From contig CP093829.1 in NCBI GenBank assembly GCA_033063855.1, forward strand, positions 8,194,243 to 8,258,242: DNA of 64,000 nt. Direction: 5' to 3'. Origin of the DNA: Smittia aterrima. Its lineage: Eukaryota > Arthropoda > Insecta > Diptera > Chironomidae. Positions within the stretch are counted from its first letter, which is position 1. Each line of letters opens with the position of its first letter. Of the stretch, positions 45,581 to 57,700 are shown piece by piece. The translations under genes and the position numbers were made by a program. The notes beneath the pieces are model-generated. The model did not search any database, was not told the origin of the DNA, and saw nothing but the letters and a program-made list of their open reading frames with translations.

Positions 45581-45861
45581 TTACAACTTTTTTAATTGTT
45601 CGCATAGAACGCTCAAGCCTGGGCTGATAAGATCCGAGTCGTCTGGAGTCTTTAGCTTCATATTCAAACGTGAAATTTTCGCTTCAGAGATTTTCGGTGC
45701 TTTCGACGCGTGTGTCCAATTAATACGCGTTGTTGATTGTCCGGAACGTGAAAAATTTGTGCTGATTACCTTCCCCACGATCTTAGGCTTTTCTTTTAAA
45801 TTCTGTAACAAAGGAATCCGTAAAATTACATCAAATTTTGTTTTATTTACTTTACCTCCAT
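45581..45861 (-). CDS. uncharacterised 75-residue protein
   Basis: Exon 1 is just ATGGAG (45861-45856), joined across a 53-bp intron to exon 2 (45802-45581), for 228 nt in total. The product is basic, rich in Ser/Lys/Ile, with no signal peptide or membrane segment; the C-terminal part (SDLISPGLSVLCEQLKKL) may be a helix. Not recognised. It lies 194 bp upstream of the INCENP-like gene on the same strand but has its own AATAAA-type signal near 45560, so a shared transcript is not needed. The gene is supported by the good donor (GAG|GTAAAG), acceptor (TTACAG) and phase, not by homology. Confidence 0.5.
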
Positions 45862-46299
45862 GACGATAAACTCAATTGTTAATTTTTAAATGTCAAATCG
45901 TTTCTCGTGTTGAGAGAACTTCTCGGGATTCAATGTCACGAGAACATTATCACATGCAGGAGCAGGTGAAACATCTCTTGAAAGTCAGGAGACAAGACAA
46001 GAGAGAAAACGTTTTTGTAGTTCTCAATGACCATAAAGAGACGACTCTCGAGAGGGTTCGAAGAATTTCTAGTAAAAGCATCAAAGGAGACCACGTTTGC
46101 GAAAAGGTTTCTTCTATTAGATAACTCTCTCTCACTCACTCGTACGACAGTCAACTTGTTGTCAATGGTCTTAAGAGGATGTACGTTTAACTGCACGAGC
46201 TTCATTCACGTTTTCGAGAGATTCCAGGAAAAAACATTTGTTTACTTTCTGCTTTAGGGCTTTTCATTCAAAGAATAAAAAAGTTTATTTGGTGATTTA
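45862..46299. other. short intergenic gap before the CNT 3' end
   Basis: Holds the upstream region of the 75-residue gene and the CNT 3'UTR. The short frames on both strands look like chance. Confidence 0.5.
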
Positions 46300-48719
46300 T
46301 CAAAGTGAAAATGAATTTGTGAAGTTCAACGACTTTTGAGCTCCTGAATCTTCGATCATCTCATCAGTCATAAGAAGACCAGCGATTGACGCTGTGACCA
46401 TCGAAACTAAACAACCAGCGACGAAAGCTCGGAAAGCGACTTTAGAGATCGATTGACGTCTCGTAGGTGCGAGGCTGCTCAGAGCTCCGATCATGATTCC
46501 CATTGAACTCGGATTGGCGAATCCGCAAATCGCATAAGTCGCGATTGCTGATGATCGAAGCGATATTTCTCCTCCTCTGATGTATTCGCCAAGTCTTTGA
46601 TAAGCTACAAACTCATTGATAATTGTTTTCGTCCCGATGATATTCCCAACAGCTTCACAGTCTTTCCAATCCACTCCAAGTGCCCAAGCGACGGGAATAA
46701 AGATTTTTCCTAGAATGAATTCAATGTCAACGTCCTCGAAGCCGAGAAGTGATGTGATCCACAAGAGGATTCCGTTCGCAAATGCAATGAAGGCAACAAA
46801 CGCTACAAGGTTAGCAATGATGTTCAGGATTAAACTGATACCTTGAGATGCTCCATTCGAGGCAGCATCGAGAAAGGAAGAATCGGTTCTAGAATTTAAT
46901 TTATTGACAGCAGGGTTCGTCAAGTTTTTAATTGTTTAGCTCACGATTTCTCCATTTGAATATTTCCCGATGAAGTCTTGCTCTCCTCTGTCTCAGGAAA
47001 GATTAGTTTCGCGTAGAAAAGAGCTGCTGGTGCTGCCATCACCGAAGCAGTAATCAAATGCTTTGGTTCCGCTCCAAAACTCATGTAAGCCGCTAGACCA
47101 GTTCCAGAAATTGTAGCAAAGCCTGAGACCATGATCGAATGGATCTCTGACTCGGTAAGAATACTAATGTACGGTTTGATGAGCAACGGACTCTCGGACA
47201 TTCCCAAGAAAATGTTTCCAGCTGCGATGACACTTTCACAAACTGTCGTGCCTAGAATTGATTGAAGGATCCATCCAAGTTTAAACAGAACCCACTGCAT
47301 CGTTCCGAGATAATAAAGAACGGAGATGATTAAACTAAAGAAGAAGATCGTTGGGAGAGCAGCAAAAGCGAAAACATTTTTCTCATAAACGAGAAAATCA
47401 CCGAAGACAAATGAAGCTCCACTTTTAGAGAAATTCAAGAAGCCAGCAACTTTCTCTCCAAAACAAGCGAAAATCGCTCGACCGACGCTCCATCGAATCG
47501 TGAAAATTCCAAGAAGAAATTGGAAGATGACTCCGCAGACAACCGGGCGCCATTTGATTTTCTTTGGATTCGCTAAAAATTGATTTTTGTTAAATATCGA
47601 TTGAAAGGTTAAATGAGATTTGAACTTACAGGAAAACACGAATCCAATCAGAACAATCGAGAAGACTCCAATCAGCGGCCTCAGTCGTGAAAAGTCTTCG
47701 TAGGTTTCGTAGATGAGATAAGCGGCAATTGCTGCGAACACTAAGAACATGATCGCGACCCTCGTCCATCTGAAGAATTTAATTTGAGAATATTTCATTC
47801 GATTCCAATCGAGATAATCTTACAAAGTTTCAAAAGCTTTCTTCACTTTTGTGTTCAAAGGTTCAATGACCTTTTGATTAAGGAATTTCCCAAAGTATCG
47901 TTTGATGACTAAGAAGTAAAGCACGCCCAAGTAAGTTGCGCCTAATACAAACAACATTAATCCGAATGGAGCACATAATGTTAACTTGCAATCCTCGACG
48001 CAGTCGTCTCCTGTTTTATTAAAGTCATTAACGATTAATGTAAGCAATCAATGAACTCACGGCTCTTGATGTATTCTAACAACACGAACACGAAATATGT
48101 CGCAACCACTGCGTTGATGATAACAACTTTTAAAATCTTAAGTAGTTTTCTTCTCTTTGAGTGACTCAGTTCGTCAGTTAGCTGAACTTCTGTTGGGACT
48201 TCTGTTACGACAAATTCAGTCTGATGACGAAATTTTGATTGATTATCAAATATTCGCGTAATCACATGAAGTACTAAGGCTTACCCCATTTTCGACCTTT
48301 GATCGTCGTTGTTTGAGAGTCTGAAAAAAATTGAATGATTCGTTACTAATTTTGAATCTAATTGGATTATAAATAAATCGTCAAATGACCAGACAAATAA
48401 ATTGCTAAATGAACTAATTGGAAGCGAGTTTACAAATTTTATTAGATAACCCGCGGACCAAGGAAACAAGCAAAAAAACTTTCGCTATCAACAAATAAAT
48501 TCGTTAGTTTAATCTCAATTGCCGCTGATTGCTAATCTTTACTCAATTTCAATAAAGTTTTATTTCAAGTGCAAGGTTTAAAGCTTCGAATTATTATTTC
48601 AGTGCGAATTTTTTTTAATTAAAATTAACTCAAAGTTTAAAGAAATGACACTTTTTGCTGAAACTAGTTACACTCACTTGATTAGAGGGATCGAGCCCTA
48701 AGTTTTGAATTCCACTCAT
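46300..48719 (-). CDS. CNT: concentrative nucleoside transporter (SLC28/CNT)
   Basis: Cation-coupled uptake of nucleosides across the plasma membrane. Seven exons (complement 48719-48678, 48320-48285, 48220-48061, 48010-47824, 47769-47630, 47572-46945, 46888-46300) sum to 1,782 nt, 593 residues, every junction in phase. The first ~80 residues are hydrophilic cytosolic sequence; many membrane helices follow. CNT signatures: GNIFLGMSESPLLIKPY (family FxGxTEAPL, here SES), SGFATISGTGLAAYMSFGA, DAASNGASQGISLILNIIANL, NEFVAYQRLGEYI and CGFANPSSMGIMIGALSSLAP. The C-terminus carries several NxT/S sites. Two TTATC (GATA) sites lie near 48891-48909, upstream of the start. Drosophila has two such genes; which one this is I cannot say. 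Confidence 0.92.
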
Positions 48720-51700
48720 GACCGTTGATATCTTCACGCTAATTAGAGAAAGAAAGTCATGCGCGACATGACGAGATCATTCAACTTAAACGGCAGACAA
48801 AAAGTTCACTTGTACTTCGCCAAATATTGCTTCACTCCAAGCCCGCACGTCGACAAATGAATTTCTTGAATTAAATGATGAATGTTTGGCTTATCAAGAG
48901 ACTTTTATCTCTTACTTAATAACGCTCTTCGTCGCACCTGTTTGAAGAGAGGAAATTGAGCCCAAAAAGTGAATTTTATTTACAGAATATTTTCTTGTTT
49001 GCAGCCGATGTGACTTTAACTGTTAAAGTTTAACACGATGAAAGTTAATCGCGAGCAGAGACTCAAATTTTAAATTTCTTTTTAAAAGAAAATAAATTTT
49101 TAGTTAACAGTTTCGATCTGCTTATGTCAAATCCTGTGAGACTTCTAGGAAAATCTAATTGTTTTAGTAAATAAATTGTTCGCATTAAAAGTTTCAGGAA
49201 ATTCTTTTGAGGTTTCAATTTTTCGTTCTTTTCTAACTGTTATATGAACTGAAGACTTAAAAACAATTCCTTTTAATTTTTTTCACGTAACTCATTTTCC
49301 TAATTAATTGTAATTAACATTTCTTAGATTGAGGAAGTCCATGAAATTTTATTCGAAGTTTTTGTAATTAACTTTATTTTTATTGAAATGTGATTCGAAT
49401 TGCAGGAACACGTGAATTATAATGTTTCAGTACCCGGCACTACGGAGGAAAAGATTTTGATTGAGTTCAGTTTACTTAAATTGATCTCTTCTTCTTTTCC
49501 ATTCTCAAAAGCTCATCTCAAAAGCACATCCGGTAAAAGTTTACTCAGTTCATTCAACTCGGTTTCGAGTGTTTCATAAGAAACGAGGATTTCTTCAGGG
49601 AGTTTTGAAGAAAGCGTGCGAGAAATGGATTCGCCAAAAGCTTAAAGCTTATTTGATTACGAATTTATTAAATATTTCAAAACGTGCGAGAACATCAGTT
49701 CGTGGGAAAGATTTGCCACGTAATCCCTTCGTCATTTCCGATTTGAAATCCGTTTAAGAATTACTCGAAGGTCCTCAGAAACTTTGTTGATCACATTTTC
49801 GTGCTGCACCTGACTCGAGATTGTGAAATAATATTTCTTTCTTTACAGCTTCCAACGGATTATTTCAAGATTTGTTAATTTATTTTGTGATTGAAATGTT
49901 GTCGTTTCGAATTTGTTGAAACTCGTGTCACATCACAAGATTCTTCGTTGAACAACAAATTGCGTTTCGAATGTAGGCCAAACGGAACATTTTGGAATCG
50001 CGTCGCATAAACGACTTAACGATCTTGTCGACAATAAAGCTTTTTTTGCGAATGTTTTGTTTTTCCCTTGATCAAAACGACTTTCCTCTGAAGTGTGTCA
50101 TTCCAAATTTCTTTTGTACCTTCCTTGACCCAAAAACTTTTATCCGATGAGTGTTAAGAGGAAATCGTGATGAAATAAATGAGTGAATGGCGCCGAAGGA
50201 AACAATAACGATTGCCAATTTTATCAAGACTTTTATTGACACTTAATTTTGTTGCGAAATCGCTGTAAAAAAAAGTCTATCTGAAAAACAAATTTCTCCC
50301 TCAATGAAAACGCAAAAAAGTTTTTTTTGTTTTAAATTAGTTTGTTTGCATTTTTTTTTAAAGATTTTTCACTTTTATTTTCTTTCTCAATAATTAATAT
50401 TTAATTTTTCTTATTTACAAAATATACAGCGACATAAAAAGAAAGAAAAGTTTTTCCCACTGAATAATTCTGCATCTCGCACAATCGTTTGCCTAAATTT
50501 TACATCAACAAAAAAGAAAAAGAAATGAAATCAAAAAATTCGAAAAAAATGAGCTTTGTGAATAATTTTGTAAAATTTGATCACTGAAGTGACAAGATAA
50601 GTTTCTCGGGGGATTTAAAGATTTAGAATTTTTCTCATTTCTCGAATGGGTTATTTCTGTATCGATTATGCAACTGAGCTGTCTCCTCATGACGAGTCAT
50701 TGCCGAGTTATAAGCCGAGAAGCGGTTAAGAAAATCTTTGCTGGATTTGAAAAGCGGATTTGTCTTTAAATTTTGCTGAACGACAATGGCTCGCTAATGA
50801 GGAAGACAACACAGCCTAACCAACTACGACTTCACTTTCATAATCGTCAAACTGCTTTCAACTTATTTTATATTTTCATCGTGCTTATGCAACTAAAAAC
50901 AACTTAATTAAAAGTATTTACACTTTTTCCAACGAACGTCGATTGAGTCGACATCGCAACGCTTCAACTTTCTTTTGTTCTCGTCGCTTTGCTTAAACTT
51001 TGACCCACGAAATCTTTTAAGTTACATTTATTTACATCCAAGAGGTGACGATTAGGAAACAACGGAGGTGTCGTATGTGGGGTCGCTCGAACGAAAACAA
51101 AAGAAACTTTCGCATGAAGTGAAACTTCTCATTTGAATTCGAACAAAAAACAGAAAGAAACTTTAATTAATGAGAATTCTTATGGCGAGAGCTGTTCATT
51201 AAGCGAGCAACGATCAATGAGCATATCTCGCCATGTGGAAAACTCAATTTTAATACTTTTAATTTCCACCTTCAAAATTTAATCGGCGCTTAGCTCGAAC
51301 ATTAGTTTAATTCATTTTATCTCTTTGCTTAGTTTTTAATTTTTTTCCTTCAAGTTTACATTTTTTTTTTGAAAAAATCACAGAAATTTAAAACTTATGT
51401 CAACACTCTTCCATCCTATTCGTCTCCGACATTAAAACATTTTTTTTTGTCCGACATAAACCTTCGCTTTCTTTTTATCCATCATTTCCTTCATCTTCTA
51501 AAAATTTACTTTAACATTTTTATGCTTGTTTTAATGATTTTACAGTGAATTTCATGAGATCAAGGTTTATTCTTTTAGTTTATGATTGTGTATTTTGTAG
51601 TGTCGTGTGTGTGTTTGTGTTTCGTGTTGCATTTCATACTTTCCACTTAACATTAAAGTGTTTTTCTTTTCGTCAATTATCGGTAGTTTCTCTCTCGTCA

Positions 51701-51743
51701 GCACCGGGCAGAACGTCAAAATATTTAAAACATTAGTTTGATC
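48720..51743. other. CNT upstream region and spen 3'UTR/intergenic
   Basis: About 3 kb, strongly AT-rich with many T-runs between 50.2 and 51.6 kb. The right end is expected to be spen 3'UTR (minus strand). Two GATA sites (TTATC at 48891 and 48905) lie about 170-190 bp before the CNT start. No gene recognised. Confidence 0.45.
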
Positions 51744-54700
51744 TTAAACAGTCGCGATGACAATCAACAGATGAGAAATGTTGGCGACTTTGTACATCAG
51801 ATCCGGAGCGATTCGTTCCAAACTTTCGTTTGCAAACTCGCACGATGGGAAGATGTGAACGACATAAGAAGCATTTTGACTGCCGGGGTCTGCGATGTTG
51901 ATGATTCCAGCTGCTTGCTTTTGCTGGAGATAGTTGATGAAGCTTACTTGGAGATTTTCGGTTTGTCGTAAGACATCGCCGTAGTCGAAGCCACAAGGCA
52001 GAGCCAGAAGAACGCAATGTTCGTCGGTTATCTAAAAATAGTAAAAAAAATGTTAAAGCAAAAGTTCTCGATAACTTTTTTGATCTCAACACATACCTGC
52101 ATCTTTCTAGCAACTCCTTCAATCTGCGATGGTTCTAGTCTCATTCTCTGAGCGATTCTTAGAGGTGGAGTTGTATGATCGCTGTTGAAAGGAAGTGAAG
52201 CTTTCGCAATCTTTTTATTGCCAAATACAAAATGCATTTGTACGGCAGCTTGTTCCGTCTTGAGAGCTAATAGTCCTTGCCACATCAGTGGATATCTGTC
52301 GAGGAGTCTAGTCAACGTATCAGCATGAAGCGGAACTTGACTTGCGATTGGTGGAGTTGTCAGTTGAATAGGTCGATTGTTTGTTGCTGGAGCAACGAGA
52401 CTCTGAGCTGCTATACCTGGTGGAGCAGAGTACACAATCTGATATCTCACGTTACCATCAGCATCTTTAATTGGATGTGCATCATCTTTCTCTCGATGAT
52501 CTCTTTCGCGCTGAAGATGCGACAAATTGGTTGGAGGTGGTAACACTGCTTGCTGAGCAGCGAAAACTGTCGTGGGTGGAATTGTTCCTGCGTGAGTGCG
52601 ATGAGCTGGTGGTGGTTCTGTTGCTGGAAGGGGTTTCATGCCTTCGCCTTCATAGAAGTATGGTTGAGGGATTCTCGGTGAGAGATAGAGTGGAGCCATC
52701 ATTGGAGAATCTAGAAAATATTTTGTTTTGATTGAAATTCTTTTTACATGACAAAGCTTCTTACCTGTAATACGATCACCAGGACTTTGCAGAGGCATCG
52801 CCGTTGTTCTACGCAATTCAAGAGGTGGACTAGCGCCACTTCGTTCTTCAATATCAGAATGTTCACGTTGTTCGATTCGAGATCTAAGAAATAAAAAGAA
52901 AGTTAAGATTTTCTAAATTGTAACAAATAAATTTCAAAACTTACGGAAGTCGAGCAAATTCTGGTCCTCCACGCATGTAAATCTGCGAAGGCGGCTGATG
53001 ATGATAGATCTTTGTCATCATATACGGCGGTCGCTGTAGAGAGAATTAAGGTTAATTAGTTTAAATTTCGAGATCGACTTAAAGAAATAGAAAAGCGATT
53101 TTGGGAAAGCATTTTCCTTTCATCACATCAAGTTAATCTTAATAAAATGTTAGTACCGTCGTCAATGGCGACGTTTGATGAGCTGGCGGTGGACTTTGTG
53201 AGCGATAAGCACTTCGATCACTGTGCTGCTGGTTAGTTAGTATAAGCGGGCAATGAACAAACACACAATGTGACGGAGAATAGAAAGAAAACAGAGAAGA
53301 AAATGATTTTGTGTAATTTTATGAAGTTTTCTTTTTTTGGTTTTTGTGAGTTTAAAGCAACAAAGAATGAAAGTGGAGAAATGAAAACTTGAACTCACCA
53401 TGACAGCTTCTTCGTAGCCTTCTGGAGGATAATGACGTGGATGAAGTTGATCCTTCGGGCTGCTTGGTGGAATTGCAACTCGTGAACTGCTCGCTCCTAA
53501 AAATTGAAAATTGATTTTAATATTTAATTCAATTTCTTGTTTCCTAATCAACAACTTACCAGTGACAATCGGTTGTTGGCTGGTGAGATGAGCTTTCAAC
53601 GGAGGTGATGCTACAGCTCCAGTAAGAATCTGTGGTGCTTGATTCAATCCAATCACCGTCTTGTTCTGAGGTGGAATGATCGGTTGATTGACTACACTTG
53701 ATGGAACATGAAGCTGAGATGTTGTTGACAGTTGATGTTGTCCGGGAGCTTCAATGACGTAGCTTCTCTTGACTTGTCCTTGCGTTTGTGCCGCTTGCTG
53801 TTGCACTCGTTCAACATGAATCTGAGCTCGATGAGCTTCCTCATAGTTATCCATAATGAAACGATTCTTCAGTGGCTGAGGTTGACCTTGCTGCGTTGGC
53901 ATCTTGTCATGTGCGATCCACTGCTGGTGACGTTCAGCTGCCTCGGAATGTCCAGGCGCAGTTGGAACGTTCGTAATAACCTGACCAGAGTTTGTAAAGT
54001 AAACTTTCTGCTGAGGCTGTTGTTGAAGTGACTGCGGCATTTGAATGTGAGTCACACTGACAGAAGGTTGAGTTGAAACTTTCTCGACAATCTTCGATTG
54101 AGATGGAATCTGTTGAACAATCTGCTGAGGCTTCGTTTGATTTGGCGTTGGCATCGGTGCGTACTTCGACTGAGGATAGTTTGGATAGATTGTTTGCTTC
54201 TGAACATTTCCACCAACGTAGATAATCTCACGAGCTCCGCTGTTGATGTAGCTCATCGGAGTTCCATCAGGCGGACCTTGAACAATCTTTGTTCCTTGTT
54301 GAGTAATGTAGGTTGGTTGCGATTTAGGATCTTGATTCGTTGTGACCACATGATGTGGTTGACCAGCCTTCATTACAACAGTTGTTGCGGATGGAATTTG
54401 CTGTGTGGGAGCCTGAGGAGGCAGAGTTCGTTGAATCACTTGCTTGACATGCATTCGAGGCGAAGAAACACTTTGACCACTTGCTGATGATGTTGGTATG
54501 TTGATCATTAGATTGTTCGTCGGTTGTGGCTGATGCATGAGAGGATGCTGTTGCGAGTGAATCACAATCTGCGGCTGTTGGCCATTTGATGAAACTTTCT
54601 GATGAACAATTTGTGTACCTTGTTGGTGAATCGGTTGCTGCGGGTTCTGATGTATAATTGTTGGCTGACTTTGATGCGCAGGCATTACAACAGTCTTCTG

Positions 54701-57700
54701 CGGCTGCGATGCTTGTGCAACGTACTTTCCAGCGTTTGTCGGAATAATATTCGGCAAGTTGTAGATCGTTGACGGATGCTGAACAATTGGAGCATTCATC
54801 TTCATCATGCCTTGCGAAGAGATCACAGTCGTTGAAGGAGTTTGCGCAGCTGTTGTGACTACCTGCGACTTGGCAATCGTTTGTGAACTCAAAACATATG
54901 TCTTCAGTGTCGGAGGTTTCGAATAAGTTGGGTTTTGAGTGATGACTGGCTTGATAACGTGAGTTGGTTCAGCTGTTGTAATCGCTGAAGGTTGTTTCGG
55001 TGGCTCAATAACGACAGGTGATGAGACTTTGACCATATTTTGAACGCTTGTCTGTGCTAAAAGCTTTTTATCGTCAGTTTTAATTTCAACGACGTGAGCT
55101 TGTTGCACGGACTTCGCAGCGAGATTTAATTGCTTCGCAGCGTTCAAACGATGATGCTCAGATACAGGAACGTATTGACCTTCTTTGCTTTGAGTCATCT
55201 TCTGTAACTCGCCTGTCACCGGATCAATCAACTGAAGTAACTCAGAAGATTCTCTCAGGTGAGGTATGCTTGTCATCTTCATTTCAGGATGTTTTTGAAT
55301 TTGCATTGATGGAATTTGCGGAGGTTGAATTGGTGTCAATTGAATTGGCTGACTTTGAAGATGCGAATGAGCTTCTTGAATGATATTTGACTTTTGGGGA
55401 GTTGAGGTGATTGCTGTTGACAGCGACTCAGGTTTCTTCTCAGTCTCGCTCTCAGATGTTTCCGAAACTTTTCTATCCTTTTGCTTCTTCGTCGATTTTA
55501 CTGGCTTCTTGACTTCATTCAATGCATTTACCAAAGCTTGTTGTTGATGAGGAGGCATTGAAGCTTGAACGACAGTGTTGGGTTGACCAGGAATGACGTG
55601 TTGTCTCGTCGTTCTCTTGGCGCTCTGTTGATTCTGATTTGGAGGCGCAATATTACGAATCACATCATCAATCGTGTCATCAACTGAAGTCCTCGTTCCA
55701 TCTTTCTCTTGCAATCGTCTTGACTTTCTCGTGTTGTTAGGTTGAGCAAAGTCGTCGGAATGCGCTGGTGATGCCATTTGTTGAGAGTTCGATGGAGATG
55801 GTGGAATCATAAGTTCAGCTGGAAGTTCAGTCGCAACTTGTGTGAGAATTGCTGGTTGAACGACTGAAGCTGTTATTGGAGCTGTTTGAACAGTTGTTGA
55901 GATAGCTACAGGTGCAGGAGATGTAATGACAGGATGTGTATTCACAGTTGTAGCCACAGTTGAGCTTTTGATGGTCATAAGCAAACGAGGCCGTTGAGCA
56001 TCTCCTCCCTTTGTCAACTCTTCACCAGAGTCGTCGTTGAACTCATAAACATCCGAGCCAGTTGCTTTCTGTTGTCGCAAGAGAACATTTCCAGATGGAG
56101 GAGCGGGCGATTGCATAATGGTTTGAATTGGAGCAGCAGATGGAACAGCAGTGTTCTTAGCATTTGCTGTTCTTCCACCTCTGCCTCGCTTACTAGCCGC
56201 AGATGCTTTTCCTCCTCGACGTGTTGATGGAGACGAAGAGTCTTCTTGAGCTGGCGGCGATTGAACAACTCCAGCTTTGCGACCTCTTTGCTGTCTTCCA
56301 GCTCCACGAACTTTCTTTGTACCTTCTCTCTCCATGGAATTGTCAGGAGAACTGTCTTCATAGTCATCTTCTTCGTGGCTTAGCTCGACATCTGATTTCT
56401 TCTCAATCTTCGGTTCTTCCTTCATGACATCAGTTTTCTGAATAACTGAGTTGACATTCTGTTGCCACTGCTCAGGTTTAACTTCCTTGACAGCTTCCAC
56501 TTTAACTTCTGCCTTAACAAAGTTCGTTTGAATCATTCCACTCGTTGTTGGTGGATAAATGATTTGTGGCTGACGACTGGCAGCTTGCTGCAGCAAGATT
56601 TGTTGCTGAGCTGCTGTCATTCCAGGTTTTAATGGAAGTGGACTCAAATTGTTGATCTTCTTCTCAGCAACAGTAATTGGATTGAACTTTTGTTCTTTGT
56701 TTGGAACTTGATAAGGTGACAAGTTTCCAGGAGCTTTTTGAAGAGCAACTGGAGGTTGAACTGAGTTAACAGGAACTGTTGGTTGATGAACGAGAATCGG
56801 TTTGATCTCTGCCTTTGTTGTAATTGCGTTAATTTTCGGACTCTCAGGTTTAGTTTGAGAATTCGGTGAAATAACGTGAGAAGGCATCTTCTGACTTGAA
56901 GTAGAAACTGTGAGTGGCTCTCGGACTGAGACAGTTGCTGGTGTCTCAACGACTGGAACTGCAATTGGTTTAATGACTGGACTTGCTTGTTTTGAACCGC
57001 GAGGTGACAAAACTTTTTCAACTGAGATCGGTTGCTCTTGAGGAATTGTAATCGTTGGAGGTTGCAAGCGAGATTGGAAATTCGGGAAAACTGGTCTTGG
57101 AATGACTGGAGCTTCCTTCTTCTCAGGAGACTTCTCAGCTTTAGCTTCTTCCTTCTTGGGAGATGGAATTCGCTTTGGTGTTTCAACCTTTGGAGCGACG
57201 ATTGTTGGAGGCTCAATTTTCTTTTCGGCTTTGACTTGAACTGGCTTAGCAACTTCTCGTTCAGGTGTAACTTCTTTCTGAGCGATGTCAACGTCAGGCG
57301 TCTTCGGTGGTGGATTGTCAAAGGGTTGACTTGAAGCTTCTTCGTCATCGTTGTTATCATCGTTGTCAGTATCGATTTGCAGTTCATGCTCGGATTGAGG
57401 TGTTTCTGGCTTAGTGTCCATGTCAGGATTTAAACTCATGATTGCGTTCTTCATCTCTTCATCTTCTTCTGGTGGAATCATATCACTTCCTGTCGCATCA
57501 TTCTCAACAATAGGAACATCGTAGGGATCATTGTATTCATCCTCGACAGCCATGCAAAAGCTTTCGCCAAGCAAAGCTGCGACAGCGTCTTCGGTTTCCT
57601 CTTGAGAAATCACAACTCGAGATTTTTCGTCAGTTTTCTCTCCGTCAACCTTCACTGCCTTGTTATCCAAAGGCATTGACTCAGGAGATTTCTCAGCTTT

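Noticed and set aside
45386..45861. Two-gene (dicistronic) transcript of the 75-residue gene and the INCENP-like gene
   Set aside because: A poly(A)-type signal lies just after the first stop (about 45560), so separate transcripts are the simpler reading.
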